NCBI RefSeq assembly: GCF_003403015.1
Contig: NZ_QURL01000005.1
Location: forward strand, 1-64,000
Length of the DNA stretch: 64,000 bases
Direction of reading: 5' to 3'
DNA from: Fulvimarina endophytica
GTDB lineage: Bacteria; Pseudomonadota; Alphaproteobacteria; Rhizobiales; Rhizobiaceae
Numbering within the stretch: position 1 is the first letter of the stretch; every line of letters starts with the position of its first letter. The translations under genes were made by a program, and so were the position numbers. Below are positions 10,698 to 19,328 of the stretch, piece after piece. The notes under the pieces are model-generated. The model saw nothing but the letters and a program-made list of their open reading frames with translations, made no database searches and was not told where the DNA came from.

Positions 10698-10705
10698 TCT
10701 GTCAG

Positions 10706-10710
10706 CAGCG
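10706..10710 (+). repeat. Target-site duplication, left copy
   Basis: CAGCG immediately outside the left terminal TGT of the Tn7-like element; an identical CAGCG follows the right terminal ACA at 44528-44532. Five-bp duplications are characteristic of Tn7-family transposition. Confidence 0.93.
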
Positions 10711-10751
10711 TGTCGGAAACACCAAAGTTGTGGAATCGGAACCAAAGTTGT
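10711..10751 (+). repeat. Transposon left end with TnsB-type repeats
   Basis: The 21-bp terminal repeat at 10711-10731 is followed by a second copy of the inner half, GGAACCAAAGTTGT, ending at 10751. The two CCAAAGTTGT motifs are spaced exactly 20 bp apart, as expected for adjacent TnsB binding sites. Sequence after the second site (AAGTGGCG) resembles that flanking the innermost right-end site in inverse orientation. Confidence 0.85.
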
Positions 10752-10757
10752 AAGTGG

Positions 10758-10850
10758 CGTTGAGATGCTAGGAAGAAAAACCTAGTTCGATCAACGCTCG
10801 AAAGCGAAGCCTATAGAACAGCTTAACCTGCGCGGCACCTGTCGCGCAGG
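10758..10850 (+). other. Two stem-loops between left end and CBASS genes
   Basis: First structure: CGTTGA (10758-10763) pairs with TCAACG (10791-10796) and encloses CTAGG (10768-10772) pairing with CCTAG (10781-10785) around an A-rich loop. Second: CCTGCGCG (10827-10834) pairs perfectly with CGCGCAGG (10843-10850). They lie in a 176-bp gap before the CD-NTase gene. They could be a leader RNA, a barrier to read-through from nrdJ, or end-structure DNA; none is proved. Confidence 0.5.
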
Positions 10851-10927
10851 AATGCATAAAGGAACAAACAGGGATCAATGAAGCGCTGTCGGGGGACCGG
10901 CGCATCACGGCAGAAGGCTGAAAAGAC

Positions 10928-12124
10928 ATGAACGCCATCATCGGCATCATCACTCCGGAGGCCGAGCGCTTCCTCGAGGCCATGGCCCAGGAGCTCGAGA
11001 TCCCCCGCTCCCGGTACGAGCATGCGGACTCCCGCTTCCACTCTCTCGGCGACTGGTTCGGCCGGCCCGAGTCGACCATCCGCCATTACGACCCCCAGAT
11101 CTACGTCCAAGGGTCGTTCCGCCTCGGCACGGCCATCCGCCCTTGGACGGAGGCTGAGGACTACGACGTCGACTCGGTCTGCGTGCTCCGCCTACTCGAC
11201 AAGGGCTCCCTTACCCAAGAGCAGCTCAAGTGGCTCGTCGGGTATGAGATCGAGCTGTACGCGAAGGCGCACGGGATGGCGAAGCCCGTCCGCGAGGGGC
11301 GCCGCTGCTGGGTCCTTGAGTATGCGGACGGCGCGCAGTTCCACATGGACATCGTGCCCGCTGTCCCGGACGAGGCGGACCAGCGCGCCCTGCTCCAGCG
11401 CCACATGCTCGACGCGGCCGTTGCCAAGACGGCGATCTCGATTACCGACCGTGAGGACAAGGGCTACCGCATCTTCACGCGTGACTGGCCGAGGTCCAAC
11501 CCGAAGGCCTACTCGGAATGGTTCCGCGCCAAGGTCGTTGCCGTCGAGGTCAAGCGGCGGAAGGACGGCATCCGCGCCGAGGTCGAGAACATGCCGACGT
11601 TCAGGATCAGGACGCCGCTCCAGTCGGCGGTCATGATCCTCAAGCGGCACCGCGACCGGATGTTCGCCAAGCGTCCGGACGAGCGCCCGATCTCCGTGAT
11701 CATCACGACGCTTGCCGCGCATGCCTACGGCGGCGAACTGACCATCGGCAAGGCGCTCGTCTCCATCCTCTCGCGCATGGACCAGTTCATCGAGACGGTG
11801 AACGGCGTCGACTACATCAAGAACCCGACCGACCCTTTGGAGAACTTCGCCGACAAGTGGGGGAAGCATCCGGAGCGCAGGGCGGCGTTCCACGAGTGGC
11901 TCAGACAGGCCCGCGCCGACTTCTACAACGCAGCCGTCATGACGGCCAAGCAGGACATGGCCAAGGCGGTCCAAGACGGGGTGGGCGTCGGCCTTGCGGA
12001 GAAGGCTAGGGCCCGAGCCGTGGGCATCGGCGCCCCGGCCTTCCTGTCGGGAACGACGATCGGTTCGGCGGCGGCGGCGAGCACCAGGTCGATCCGCGCC
12101 GCCGGCGGAGGCCGGAATGCCTGA
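10928..12124 (+). CDS. CBASS CD-NTase (cGAS/DncV-like nucleotidyltransferase)
   Basis: 398 residues with the polymerase-beta-type active site of CD-NTases: GS at 62-63 in YVQGSFRLGTAIRP, the metal-binding DYDVD (D80, D82), and the third acidic residue in FHMDIVPA (D141). On phage infection such enzymes make cyclic di- or trinucleotides that switch on an effector. The last codons overlap the cap2 start by 8 bp. The matching effector, a SAVED-domain Cap5, is 3 kb away on the opposite strand. The product nucleotide cannot be told from sequence. Confidence 0.9.
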   Translation: MNAIIGIITPEAERFLEAMAQELEIPRSRYEHADSRFHSLGDWFGRPESTIRHYDPQIYVQGSFRLGTAIRPWTEAEDYDVDSVCVLRLLDKGSLTQEQLKWLVGYEIELYAKAHGMAKPVREGRRCWVLEYADGAQFHMDIVPAVPDEADQRALLQRHMLDAAVAKTAISITDREDKGYRIFTRDWPRSNPKAYSEWFRAKVVAVEVKRRKDGIRAEVENMPTFRIRTPLQSAVMILKRHRDRMFAKRPDERPISVIITTLAAHAYGGELTIGKALVSILSRMDQFIETVNGVDYIKNPTDPLENFADKWGKHPERRAAFHEWLRQARADFYNAAVMTAKQDMAKAVQDGVGVGLAEKARARAVGIGAPAFLSGTTIGSAAAASTRSIRAAGGGRNA

Positions 12125-13883
12125 CAGAGCTGTCTTGGCGGAACGAAGGAGTTCCGCGGAAGGGGCGGTCGAAGCGTGGTTGCAGGCGAACTCCGCGGAT
12201 GTCCGTCGCCTGCGCCCAGACGAGCTGTCGTCGCTTCGGACGAAGCCGGTCGCCGGTTGGCGGCTTCCGATCGAGCTGGCGGACGCGGTCAGGCTGGTGG
12301 ACGTACTCTTGGGCGCGGGCTTCCCGTTCGATCCCCCGCGGATCCGCTTGGTCGACGAGCCGAAGTTCGGTGCCTGGCCGAACGTCGAGCGTGATGGCTA
12401 CCTATGCTTGGCCTCCGGCACCACCACGTTCTCGCCGGACGATCCGGTCGGCATGGTGGCGAACGTCCTCGCGCTTGCGCTCGGCGTCGGCCATCTGGTC
12501 GGCACGCCAGCCGGCGACGAGGTCCACCGCGAGGACATCCTCTCCTACTGGTCGGCGACCAGGACATTGGGAGGCGTCCGCGTGCTGAGCCTGCTCGATC
12601 CGGAGCTGGGCTCGCGATGGGTGCGAGCTTGGAAAGGCCGCCACCTTCTCCTGGCCGAGGACGACGAGACGATCAAGCGCTGGCGGCGCAACCTCTACGG
12701 CAAGCCATCGCGCCGCGATGGCGAGACCGGCACTGCGTTCCTCCTGCGGCTGGACCGTCCGCTCGTGCCGGCGGAAATGCCGGATACAGCGGCAGACGTC
12801 CTCGCGCTCGCCGAGGAGGCGGGCTGCGGCGAGTTGCTGCGCAAGACGCTTTCGACCCTTCCGGACGCGCTTCCCGTGGCGATCGCGATGCCATCGACCG
12901 CGGGGACCGCCATCGCGCTGGTGTCGGTGCGGCGGCCCGACGTCGAACGGGGCCGCGATCCGCTGACCCAGGGCTTCCGACCCGACCGCGTCCCGCAGGC
13001 CCTCGCCCTCGGGCGGTACTTCGGCGTCACCCCCGTCCGCAGGATTCGAGCGCAGCGCGCGGATCCCTCCTGGATCCACGGACGGGACGGCGATCCGCGC
13101 TTGCGATGGCTGCGGGCCTCGCACGTCGTCGTCCTTGGTTGCGGCTCCGTTGGCGCCCCCGTCGCGGTCCTCCTGGCCCAGGCAGGCGTCGGGCGCCTGA
13201 CGCTCGTCGACATGGACGTCCTCAAGGCGTCGAACGTCGGGCGGCACCCGCTCGGCATGGGCGAGGTCGACCTGCCAAAGTCCACGGCCCTCGCTGTGAA
13301 GCTCGGACGCGACCTGCCCCACCTCGACGTATCCTTCGAAGTTGCACGGAGCGACTGGATTCTTCGGGAGAAGGAGGATCTGCTGCTCGGATGCGATCTT
13401 ATCGTTTCGGCGATGGGTGACTGGCCAGCGGAGGCGATGCTGGACGAGTGGCACCAAGCTGTGGGCGCCGCCGCTCCACCCGTAGTCTACGGATGGACCG
13501 AAGCACATGCCTGCGCGGGACATGCAGTCTGCATAGCCCCGGGTGATGCGCCGTTCAGGGTCGGGCTTGATGTCACGGGCCGCCCTTACGTTCGCGTCAC
13601 CGAGTGGACGCGTAGCCCGACCGCCAGGCGGGAGCCTGCCTGCGGTGCCGTTTACGAACCGTACGGACCAGTGGAACTTGCGCCCATCAATGCACTGATC
13701 GCGGAATGTTCCCTCGACACCCTTCTGGCACCGCCGACACACTCCATTCACCACGTCCGGACCGGGTCCCGGAAGGTGCTAGAGTCGGCGGGGGGAGCGT
13801 GGTCGTCCGGGTGGCTGGAACTGGTAGGAGGTAGTGAACCCGGCTCGCGCTCGCTGACGAGGAGATGGGGAACGGGCCATTAG
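12117..13883 (+). CDS. cap2: CBASS Cap2, E2-E1 fusion that conjugates the CD-NTase
   Basis: 588 residues. An N-terminal E2-like domain has its probable catalytic cysteine in GYLCLASGT (C97). A C-terminal ThiF/E1 adenylation domain has VVVLGCGSVGAPVAVLLAQAGVGRLTLVDMD (from about 338), the SNVGRHPLG motif, and an E1 cysteine in ACGAVYEPYG (C509). Cap2 proteins attach the C-terminus of the CD-NTase to targets and so prime CBASS signalling. The ATG at 12117 overlaps the CD-NTase stop codon. The usual partner Cap3 (JAB protease) is not found after it; the next genes are a minus-strand toxin-antitoxin pair. Confidence 0.88.
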   Translation: MPDRAVLAERRSSAEGAVEAWLQANSADVRRLRPDELSSLRTKPVAGWRLPIELADAVRLVDVLLGAGFPFDPPRIRLVDEPKFGAWPNVERDGYLCLASGTTTFSPDDPVGMVANVLALALGVGHLVGTPAGDEVHREDILSYWSATRTLGGVRVLSLLDPELGSRWVRAWKGRHLLLAEDDETIKRWRRNLYGKPSRRDGETGTAFLLRLDRPLVPAEMPDTAADVLALAEEAGCGELLRKTLSTLPDALPVAIAMPSTAGTAIALVSVRRPDVERGRDPLTQGFRPDRVPQALALGRYFGVTPVRRIRAQRADPSWIHGRDGDPRLRWLRASHVVVLGCGSVGAPVAVLLAQAGVGRLTLVDMDVLKASNVGRHPLGMGEVDLPKSTALAVKLGRDLPHLDVSFEVARSDWILREKEDLLLGCDLIVSAMGDWPAEAMLDEWHQAVGAAAPPVVYGWTEAHACAGHAVCIAPGDAPFRVGLDVTGRPYVRVTEWTRSPTARREPACGAVYEPYGPVELAPINALIAECSLDTLLAPPTHSIHHVRTGSRKVLESAGGAWSSGWLELVGGSEPGSRSLTRRWGTGH

Positions 13884-14077
13884 GTGGTCGAAGCCGCCCG
13901 GGGTTTGACCAAAGGCTTGGGGACCGCCCGGTGTCTGTCTACGACGTCACCCGTACTACGATCGCGCCGTTAGGCATGCCTTGCCACACGTCGGCAACCG
14001 CGTGAGGCGACGCGCAAACCCCAATCAGCACACTCCCGCACCTGACGGCTGAACATCCGGCGGGGCGTATCCACGAG

Positions 14078-14371
14078 TCAGGCGTCGACCAATTTCAACT
14101 CCAGTTTCTTGCCTACGGTACGCGCGGCACGATCAAGCGACTCTACCGAGACGTTCACGTTGGTGGGATCAAGGACACGGGACAACTGGGTTCGGCTCGT
14201 TCCCATGGCCGCCGCCATGGCCGCCTTGGTCACACCCTTGGAAACCCGCTCATTCTCGAGCTGCCACGCGATAACTCGCTTTATCGCCTCACCGTACACT
14301 TCCTCGTGGATGCCAAGCTCGTCGATAAAACTTTCGAAAGAAGTGTCCTGATGAACTTTAGTATCACTCAT
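14078..14371 (-). CDS. HTH antitoxin of HigBA-like pair
   Basis: 97 residues. The C-terminal half holds an XRE-like helix-turn-helix (SKGVTKAAMAAAMGTSRTQLSRVLDPTNVNVSVESLDRAARTVGKKLEL). It starts 1 bp after the stop of the upstream toxin gene, giving the toxin-first order of HigBA modules. It should bind the toxin and repress the shared promoter. Located inside the CBASS gene group. Confidence 0.82.
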   Translation of the reverse strand: MSDTKVHQDTSFESFIDELGIHEEVYGEAIKRVIAWQLENERVSKGVTKAAMAAAMGTSRTQLSRVLDPTNVNVSVESLDRAARTVGKKLELKLVDA

Positions 14372-14372
14372 C

Positions 14373-14717
14373 TCATTTCTTCCTGCTTTTATGGGCTTTA
14401 TGACGCGAAATGGCCAAGTCGATCGCTACGTCCTGGCCGGACTTACCTTCGTGACCGTGCAGGAGGAGCATAACGCCGCCCTCTATGGCGAAGTACACAC
14501 GCGCCTCCACCTTGCCGGACTTGATCGTAGAACGAACCTCCCGCAGACCGCCACGCACAGGTTTGCAGGTCGGCATACCCACGGGCCAGCCGAACTCGAC
14601 AGTCGCGATGTCGCGACCCACGATGCAACAGTCGGCCTCGTTCAGACCTTTGAGCCAGTCCCTTACGGGAAGGTTCCCGGCGTCGGTCTCAAAGAATTCT
14701 GCCTTGATGCGTTTCAC
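14373..14717 (-). CDS. HigB/RelE-like (Gp49-type) toxin
   Basis: 114 residues of the phage Gp49-like/HigB family: MKRIKAEFFETDAGNLPVRDWLKGLN at the N-terminus, then VRGGLREVRSTIKSGKVEARVYFAIEGGVMLLLHGHEGKS. This matches the family core with the arginine-rich strand and the final hydrophobic strand. These toxins are ribosome-dependent mRNA nucleases. Cognate antitoxin lies 1 bp downstream. Confidence 0.82.
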   Translation of the reverse strand: MKRIKAEFFETDAGNLPVRDWLKGLNEADCCIVGRDIATVEFGWPVGMPTCKPVRGGLREVRSTIKSGKVEARVYFAIEGGVMLLLHGHEGKSGQDVAIDLAISRHKAHKSRKK

Positions 14718-15008
14718 TTGATGCTTTGTACCTTATAAGGTTCACCCAGCGCAAGCGTTCCAACCTGCCCCCGGAAAAGATTTTGCGTTCGCGTCCGCCA
14801 CCGTACCGATCGACACTCATGCGGGCGCCGGGAACAAAGCATTAACTCCTCAACCCTGAAGGGTTTCCAAAACACGACGCACACGCGGGGACAAGCGGCA
14901 CCACAAATACGTTGCTCAGCCACGAGTTCCTGTTGCCATGCCGGTCTCACCGTCGGAAATCCGCATCGTTACCGCGCGGAGACGCATTAAGTGCTTCCCA
15001 GCCGAACC

Positions 15009-16142
15009 TCAACGGATCCACAGCGTTGGGATGAATCCTCCGCGCGTCCTGTTCTGGTCCCAGATCCTCATCGGCAGGTCTGCCTTGGGCATCCGGACCC
15101 TGCCGAACTCGACCGCCGCCGAGTTCGGCAGGGCCGGGAAGACGTTGATCTCGGCGCCCTCTCCGTGGACAGCCTTGATGCGGTCGAGGAGGTTTCGGAC
15201 GCGCCGCTTGAACTCCGACAGATCTTTGGGCCGGCGCATGATGTCGTTGTGCGGATCCTCGGCCGTCAGGGACCAGATGGCAACGTCGTCCCCGAGGACG
15301 GCTGTAATGCGATCGTCGATCACGGTCGCGCTGAGGGCCAGCTTGAGGGCGACCGGCGAGTGTCCGGCTACGTCCCCGGGCACGGTCTCCAGAAAGGGAA
15401 TCGCGGGTTGCCCCGGCTGCCACCGCCAAGTCGCGGGTTCGCGGTGGCGCTGATGGACCACGGCGGGCACGATGTCGCCGATCAGACGGCCGAGTTCCAT
15501 CAGGAGGGGCTGCGGCGCCAGCGCGAAGACGTTGAGGTTGCGGATCTCCTGCATCTCGACGCGTCCCCTGACCTTCGCGTCGAAGTGCCTACGCAGGTTC
15601 TCAGCCTGGAAACGCCAGTAGTCCTCCTCGTCGTCCTTGTACGCACACGACACGAGCGAGAGGTCGATGGTCTGCCGCGACGCCGGATGGTGGTCCGGCG
15701 GCATCGCGGAGAGGATCGCCTTCGTCGACACGAGGGATTCGCTCCCGCCGATGTCGGCGGCGAAGCGGACGACGTGCGAGGCCCGGTCGGCATCCAGGTC
15801 CGCGACGATCGCGATGCGCTCCTCGTGTTCGCGTTTCATCTCGAGGAGAATGTCCTCCGGGTGCTCGTCCACTTCCTCCACGTCGATGAGCTTGTGGTGG
15901 GTGGCGCAGAGCAGCATGAGGTTGCCGAGCTCCTTCGCGAGCTGCGGTGACTGCACGGGATCGCCGCGCGGCCCGTTCTCGGAGTCCGCCACGATGTGGG
16001 CGACGAAACCGAAGGTGCCGTCCTCGTTGCCCGAGACGAGGTCGCCGACGAGCTCCCGGTTGCAACCTCTGTACTGGCAACGACCCGCCGCGAGGGCCCA
16101 CAGGGCAGCCTGCTTCTTCGGCCCGACGTTCGTCTTCGCCAT
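15009..16142 (-). CDS. cap5: CBASS effector Cap5 (HNH endonuclease-SAVED)
   Basis: 377 residues. The N-terminal HNH nuclease domain has CQYRGC (Zn ligands), [16 protein letters not shown] and [15 protein letters not shown]. The C-terminal SAVED-type sensor domain spans about 150-377 ([30 protein letters not shown]). In known systems the SAVED domain binds the cyclic nucleotide made by the CD-NTase and the HNH domain then degrades DNA. GGGAGG precedes the ATG. The gene faces the CD-NTase-cap2 pair and is separated from it by the toxin-antitoxin module, an unusual arrangement for an operon-encoded system. Confidence 0.85.
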   Translation of the reverse strand: MAKTNVGPKKQAALWALAAGRCQYRGCNRELVGDLVSGNEDGTFGFVAHIVADSENGPRGDPVQSPQLAKELGNLMLLCATHHKLIDVEEVDEHPEDILLEMKREHEERIAIVADLDADRASHVVRFAADIGGSESLVSTKAILSAMPPDHHPASRQTIDLSLVSCAYKDDEEDYWRFQAENLRRHFDAKVRGRVEMQEIRNLNVFALAPQPLLMELGRLIGDIVPAVVHQRHREPATWRWQPGQPAIPFLETVPGDVAGHSPVALKLALSATVIDDRITAVLGDDVAIWSLTAEDPHNDIMRRPKDLSEFKRRVRNLLDRIKAVHGEGAEINVFPALPNSAAVEFGRVRMPKADLPMRIWDQNRTRGGFIPTLWIR

Positions 16143-16285
16143 CGATCCTCCCGCCCTCGGTCGTCTGAGTCGCCGATGGAGCCCAGAGTGTCAGTCTAAC
16201 CACCGTTTGTCGACGCCGACGACGGATCGCTGGAGTCTCGTCCCGAGCGCGGCGGCCGGAAACGGCAACGCGGCGGGAACGCCCG

Positions 16286-16867
16286 TCAGTAGCACGTCGT
16301 CGGCGGTTCCGCCGTCTCGCCGCACGCCCGCCACATGCGGGCGTCCCGTTCCTCGATGACCGCCGCGTAGGATGCGGACTCCCTGCCCCGCGCCTCGTTG
16401 CGACTGCGTTCGGCGGCGTCCGATGGAATGACGATACCCGGGTTGAGCGAAAGTCGATGCACGTTCCCTGCCCGGAAGAGGGAGTCGTCGGGGACGATCA
16501 GCACCCGCAGCAGCGGCAACTCGATGGAAGCCTGCCCGGTCGCGAGCGTGACGTCGGCGGTGAGGTTCACCGTCCGAAGCTCGAAGGCAGTCCTGATCCC
16601 GTGCGAGGCGACGTTCGGGGCCACTAGGCCCCGGGCGAGGCGTTCGGCCTGCTCCGGCGTCCCGACGTAGTCCACGACGTACCAGTAGCCGTTCCTGCTC
16701 GAAACCAGCGACCAGCTGAAGGAATCGCGCCGGTCGGCGTCCGGGTTTCGGAGGATTTCGACCTCGTGGTCGTCCAGCACGACGCGCCGTGCCTCCCCTT
16801 CTCCGCCCGGTCGGTGCCTCGGCTGGTCGTGTCGGCCCAGTCGTCTACGTTCCCTGTCCACGGTCAT
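16286..16867 (-). CDS. Hypothetical protein next to cap5
   Basis: 193 residues starting at the ATG preceded by GGGGAGG (6 nt away); the frame is open further upstream but shows no protein-like composition. The core (SFSWSLVSSRNGYWYVVDYVGTPEQAERLARGLV, then LRVLIVPDDSLFRAGNVHRLSLNPGIVIPSDAAERSRNEAR) looks like a folded soluble protein. I do not recognise a family. It lacks the HxH...D signature of a JAB domain, so it is not the missing Cap3. Confidence 0.5.
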   Translation of the reverse strand: MTVDRERRRLGRHDQPRHRPGGEGEARRVVLDDHEVEILRNPDADRRDSFSWSLVSSRNGYWYVVDYVGTPEQAERLARGLVAPNVASHGIRTAFELRTVNLTADVTLATGQASIELPLLRVLIVPDDSLFRAGNVHRLSLNPGIVIPSDAAERSRNEARGRESASYAAVIEERDARMWRACGETAEPPTTCY

Positions 16868-16918
16868 GCCCGCCTCCCCGTTCATGGCAGGTTTCGGCGA
16901 CGGCGTGCAACCGACAAC

Positions 16919-17330
16919 ATGACGACCGAAAGGGACACGATGATCGACGACCCTGACCAGAAGCATCTCGAACGTTGCGTCGAAGTGGCGTCCGACGCCT
17001 TGCGTGCGTGGAACGAACCGTTCGGGTCGGCTCTCGTGTCCAGGGACGGCGGCGTCCTTTTCAAGGCGTTCAACCAAGTCGGGGGCGGCGAGGCCAACCG
17101 TCGACACGTCTGGGGAACCCTGTCCGATGTGCTCCGCCGCCCACGCTAGGGTGGGACTGGGGCGGAGCGCCAACTTCTCCTCGGCATCGCAGCTATGGAC
17201 ATGCAGGCGGAACTGGGAGCAGCCCCGTTCCCGATGCGACCGCTCGCGATCAACGAGGTCGCGCCTGGCATCCAAGTGGACGGCCCCGTGGCCGACCTGG
17301 CGAATGGCAAGTCGCCGTCTAGGCGGGCCG
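16919..17330 (+). pseudogene. Decayed nucleoside (guanine-type) deaminase
   Basis: The ORF from 16919 gives DQKHLERCVEVASDALRAWNEPFGSALVSRDGGVLFKAFNQVGGGEANRRH, the N-terminal half of a small zinc nucleoside deaminase. The H-x-E active-site segment is missing. The zinc motif TSGEPCPMCSAAHARVGLGR then appears in a second frame (about 17105-17165). The C-terminus (LGAAPFPMRPLAINEVAPGIQVDGPVADLAN) is in a third frame (about 17207-17310). One deletion plus at least two frameshifts make it inactive. Confidence 0.75.
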
Positions 17331-17513
17331 TGGGGCGGGCTTCTCCCTTACGAGATGTGGCGGGCGGTTCCCCTGCAAGTAGCCGCACAGGAACCGTGAC
17401 GTCGGCGCTCCCAGCGCCTGCTGCAACAGCTCGAAGGTCTGATAACGGTTGCCCTTTCGCCTGTAATCCTCCTTCCAGGCGAGGTCGTCGACGTACCAGT
17501 CGAGATACTTCAC
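17319..17513 (-). pseudogene. Possible transposase C-terminal fragment
   Basis: The short frame reads YLDWYVDDLAWKEDYRRKGNRYQTFELLQQALGAPTSRFLCGYLQ. This loosely recalls the C-terminal end of IS1595/ISXO2-type transposases. No ends or N-terminal domain are visible and the fragment abuts the broken deaminase, so it may mark a past IS insertion. I am not sure of the family. Confidence 0.3.
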
Positions 17514-17589
17514 CGAGGGGTCATGCGGGACCGAGGAGTCATGCGGGCGGCATTGCGCATGGCGGCGGACGGACCGCCGATGGCGTATC

Positions 17590-17647
17590 GTTGATCATCG
17601 TATCAACTGGGCATTGATGAAACCCCTTCGTTGATTTAATGATCAAC
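17590..17647 (+). promoter_or_regulatory. Twin operators upstream of hipBA
   Basis: Two copies of the same 18-bp inverted repeat, GTTGAT-N6-ATCAAC, lie at 17590-17607 and 17630-17647, with centres exactly 40 bp apart. The second ends 2 bp before the hipB ATG. HipB-family proteins bind paired operators cooperatively, so this is a strong autoregulation site. Confidence 0.85.
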
Positions 17648-17649
17648 CT

Positions 17650-17901
17650 ATGAGCTTGGAATCCACACTCGACACCATCCGCAAGGAAGCGAAGCGCCAA
17701 GGCCTGACCGGGTCCGAACTGGCGCGCCGGGCATCTCTCACCAAGGAAGCCTACTCACGCCTCGGCAAGCGCAACGGCGCACGCTTCGACACGATCGAGC
17801 GCCTCGCGGCCGCCGTCGGCATGAAAGTGATTCTGGTGCCAGACGACGACTACCTCGAAGCACTTGCCACGGGAACCCTCGGCGTCGGAGAGACCGAATG
17901 A
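17650..17901 (+). CDS. hipB: HipB-like XRE antitoxin
   Basis: 83 residues, almost entirely an XRE helix-turn-helix: LTGSELARRASLTKEAYSRLGKRNGARFDTIERLAAAVGMKVILVPDD. It overlaps the hipA start by 4 bp (ATGA) and directly follows two identical palindromes. Expected to neutralise the HipA kinase and repress the operon. Confidence 0.88.
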   Translation: MSLESTLDTIRKEAKRQGLTGSELARRASLTKEAYSRLGKRNGARFDTIERLAAAVGMKVILVPDDDYLEALATGTLGVGETE

Positions 17902-19328
17902 GCGACCAGAGCGCGGTCGTCTGGACCGCCGCGTACGGCGAACCCCGAAAGCTAGGCCTGCTGCTGAAGGCGGCCGGCCGGGTCCGGTTCACCTACGATC
18001 CAGACAGCGGCGACCTCCCGGGCCTCTCAGTGGTCCACGACACCGCCAAGCTCGCGGGCCGGACGGTCGAGTACGCCTCCACCGACGCCAACCCCCTGCC
18101 GCCGATGCTCCAGGCGCTCGTGCCGCCGCGCGCGGAGGGCAACCTCCAGCGACGGGTGCTGACGCGCATCCTCGAGCGCGACGGCGCGGTCGTGGGAAGC
18201 GCCGCCGACGTCGAGTGGCGCATGCTCGTCATGGCCGGCCGGAACGGCATCGGGCACCTCGACGTCTTCGCCAGCGACGAGGCGGCTGCGGCGCATTACG
18301 GCACCCCGTCCGAGGGCCTCACCATGGAGCAGCTCGCCGACCGTTCGGTCGTCCGCCTCGTCTTGGAGGCGACGGCGCCGACTGCCGACGCCATCGCCAT
18401 CGAGAAGGTCGCCGAGGTCATCAAGGAGCAGCCGAGCGTCATGGGCATGATGCCGAAGCTCCTCGTGCGCATCCTTCGGGACGGAGGGGGGACGGTCGAC
18501 GCCCTCGTGAAGATCGGCTCGCCCGACTATCCCGAGGTGCTGGCCCTCGAGAACCTCGCCTACTCGGCCCACGCTCTCGCCGGGTTCGACGACGACCGGC
18601 CGCGCCGCCGCCACTTCGTGTCGGAGGACGGGATCGAGCTGCTCGCCGTCGAACGCTTCGACCGCAAGGACGGGCTGCCGATCCCGATGGAGAGCGCCTT
18701 CACTGCCCTGTACGCGGCCTCGGCCGGGAAGATCCAGGACCGCTGGTCGATGAACGGCCTCAAGCCCTCTCTGGAGGACCTCCTGTCGAAGATGTCCGAC
18801 CCCCGCGCCGGGATTTCCGTCGACCCCCAAGCCGACAAGGACCGCCTGTTCACGCGGACGATGATGGGCCTGCTGACGGGCAATGGCGACAACCACCTCG
18901 AGAACCACGCTTTCCTCGGACGGCGCGGGCGCTCGCGGCTGTCGCCGCTCTACGACCCGGCGCCGATGCGGCAGTACCACCGCCACCAGATGGTCTCGTC
19001 GATGTCGTTCGGAGGCGTCGCCTTCAACGAGGGCGCCGTCCCGTCGACGCTTCCGGAGGCGATCCTCGCGTTCGGAAAGTCGTGCGGGCTCCAGAAGCGG
19101 GGCGTCGCCTCGCGCCTCGACCGTTGCCTGACGGCCACCGACGGCTTCGGCAAGGCGGCGGAGAACGTGGCCCCACGTGTCGGTAAGGTCTTGGCCGCGC
19201 GGATCGAGGGTATCCGGTTCAGGGTCGAGAAGGCATGGGCCGCAGCGGCGGGCGTCGACTTGGCCGCACGACCGAAGCCCGCCGATCCGGCACCGACGTT
19301 TGAGACGCAGGGACCAAGCTGGACGTAG
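17898..19328 (+). CDS. hipA: HipA-like serine/threonine kinase toxin
   Basis: 476 residues. The C-terminal HipA catalytic core is intact: LLAVERFDRKDG, then TGNGDNHLENHAFL (catalytic/metal-binding loop) and RLSPLYDPAPM. The N-terminal lobe has the HipA couple-like region. HipA toxins phosphorylate glutamyl-tRNA synthetase or related targets and induce dormancy; the target here is unknown. Translationally coupled to hipB. Confidence 0.9.
   Translation: MSDQSAVVWTAAYGEPRKLGLLLKAAGRVRFTYDPDSGDLPGLSVVHDTAKLAGRTVEYASTDANPLPPMLQALVPPRAEGNLQRRVLTRILERDGAVVGSAADVEWRMLVMAGRNGIGHLDVFASDEAAAAHYGTPSEGLTMEQLADRSVVRLVLEATAPTADAIAIEKVAEVIKEQPSVMGMMPKLLVRILRDGGGTVDALVKIGSPDYPEVLALENLAYSAHALAGFDDDRPRRRHFVSEDGIELLAVERFDRKDGLPIPMESAFTALYAASAGKIQDRWSMNGLKPSLEDLLSKMSDPRAGISVDPQADKDRLFTRTMMGLLTGNGDNHLENHAFLGRRGRSRLSPLYDPAPMRQYHRHQMVSSMSFGGVAFNEGAVPSTLPEAILAFGKSCGLQKRGVASRLDRCLTATDGFGKAAENVAPRVGKVLAARIEGIRFRVEKAWAAAAGVDLAARPKPADPAPTFETQGPSWT

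Noticed and set aside
6465..10745. 1,426-codon minus-strand ORF opposite nrdJ
   Set aside because: It mirrors nrdJ codon by codon; high GC at third positions keeps the antisense frame open. The composition is His/Arg/Gly-rich with no family, while the plus strand is a complete reductase.
11994..12116. Upstream extension of Cap2
   Set aside because: It would overlap the CD-NTase by 130 bp; the ATG at 12117 gives the usual short overlap.
13884..17500. Cap3 JAB protease for the CBASS operon
   Set aside because: No frame in this interval shows the HxH...D metal-binding signature; the 16286-16867 protein is of a different kind.
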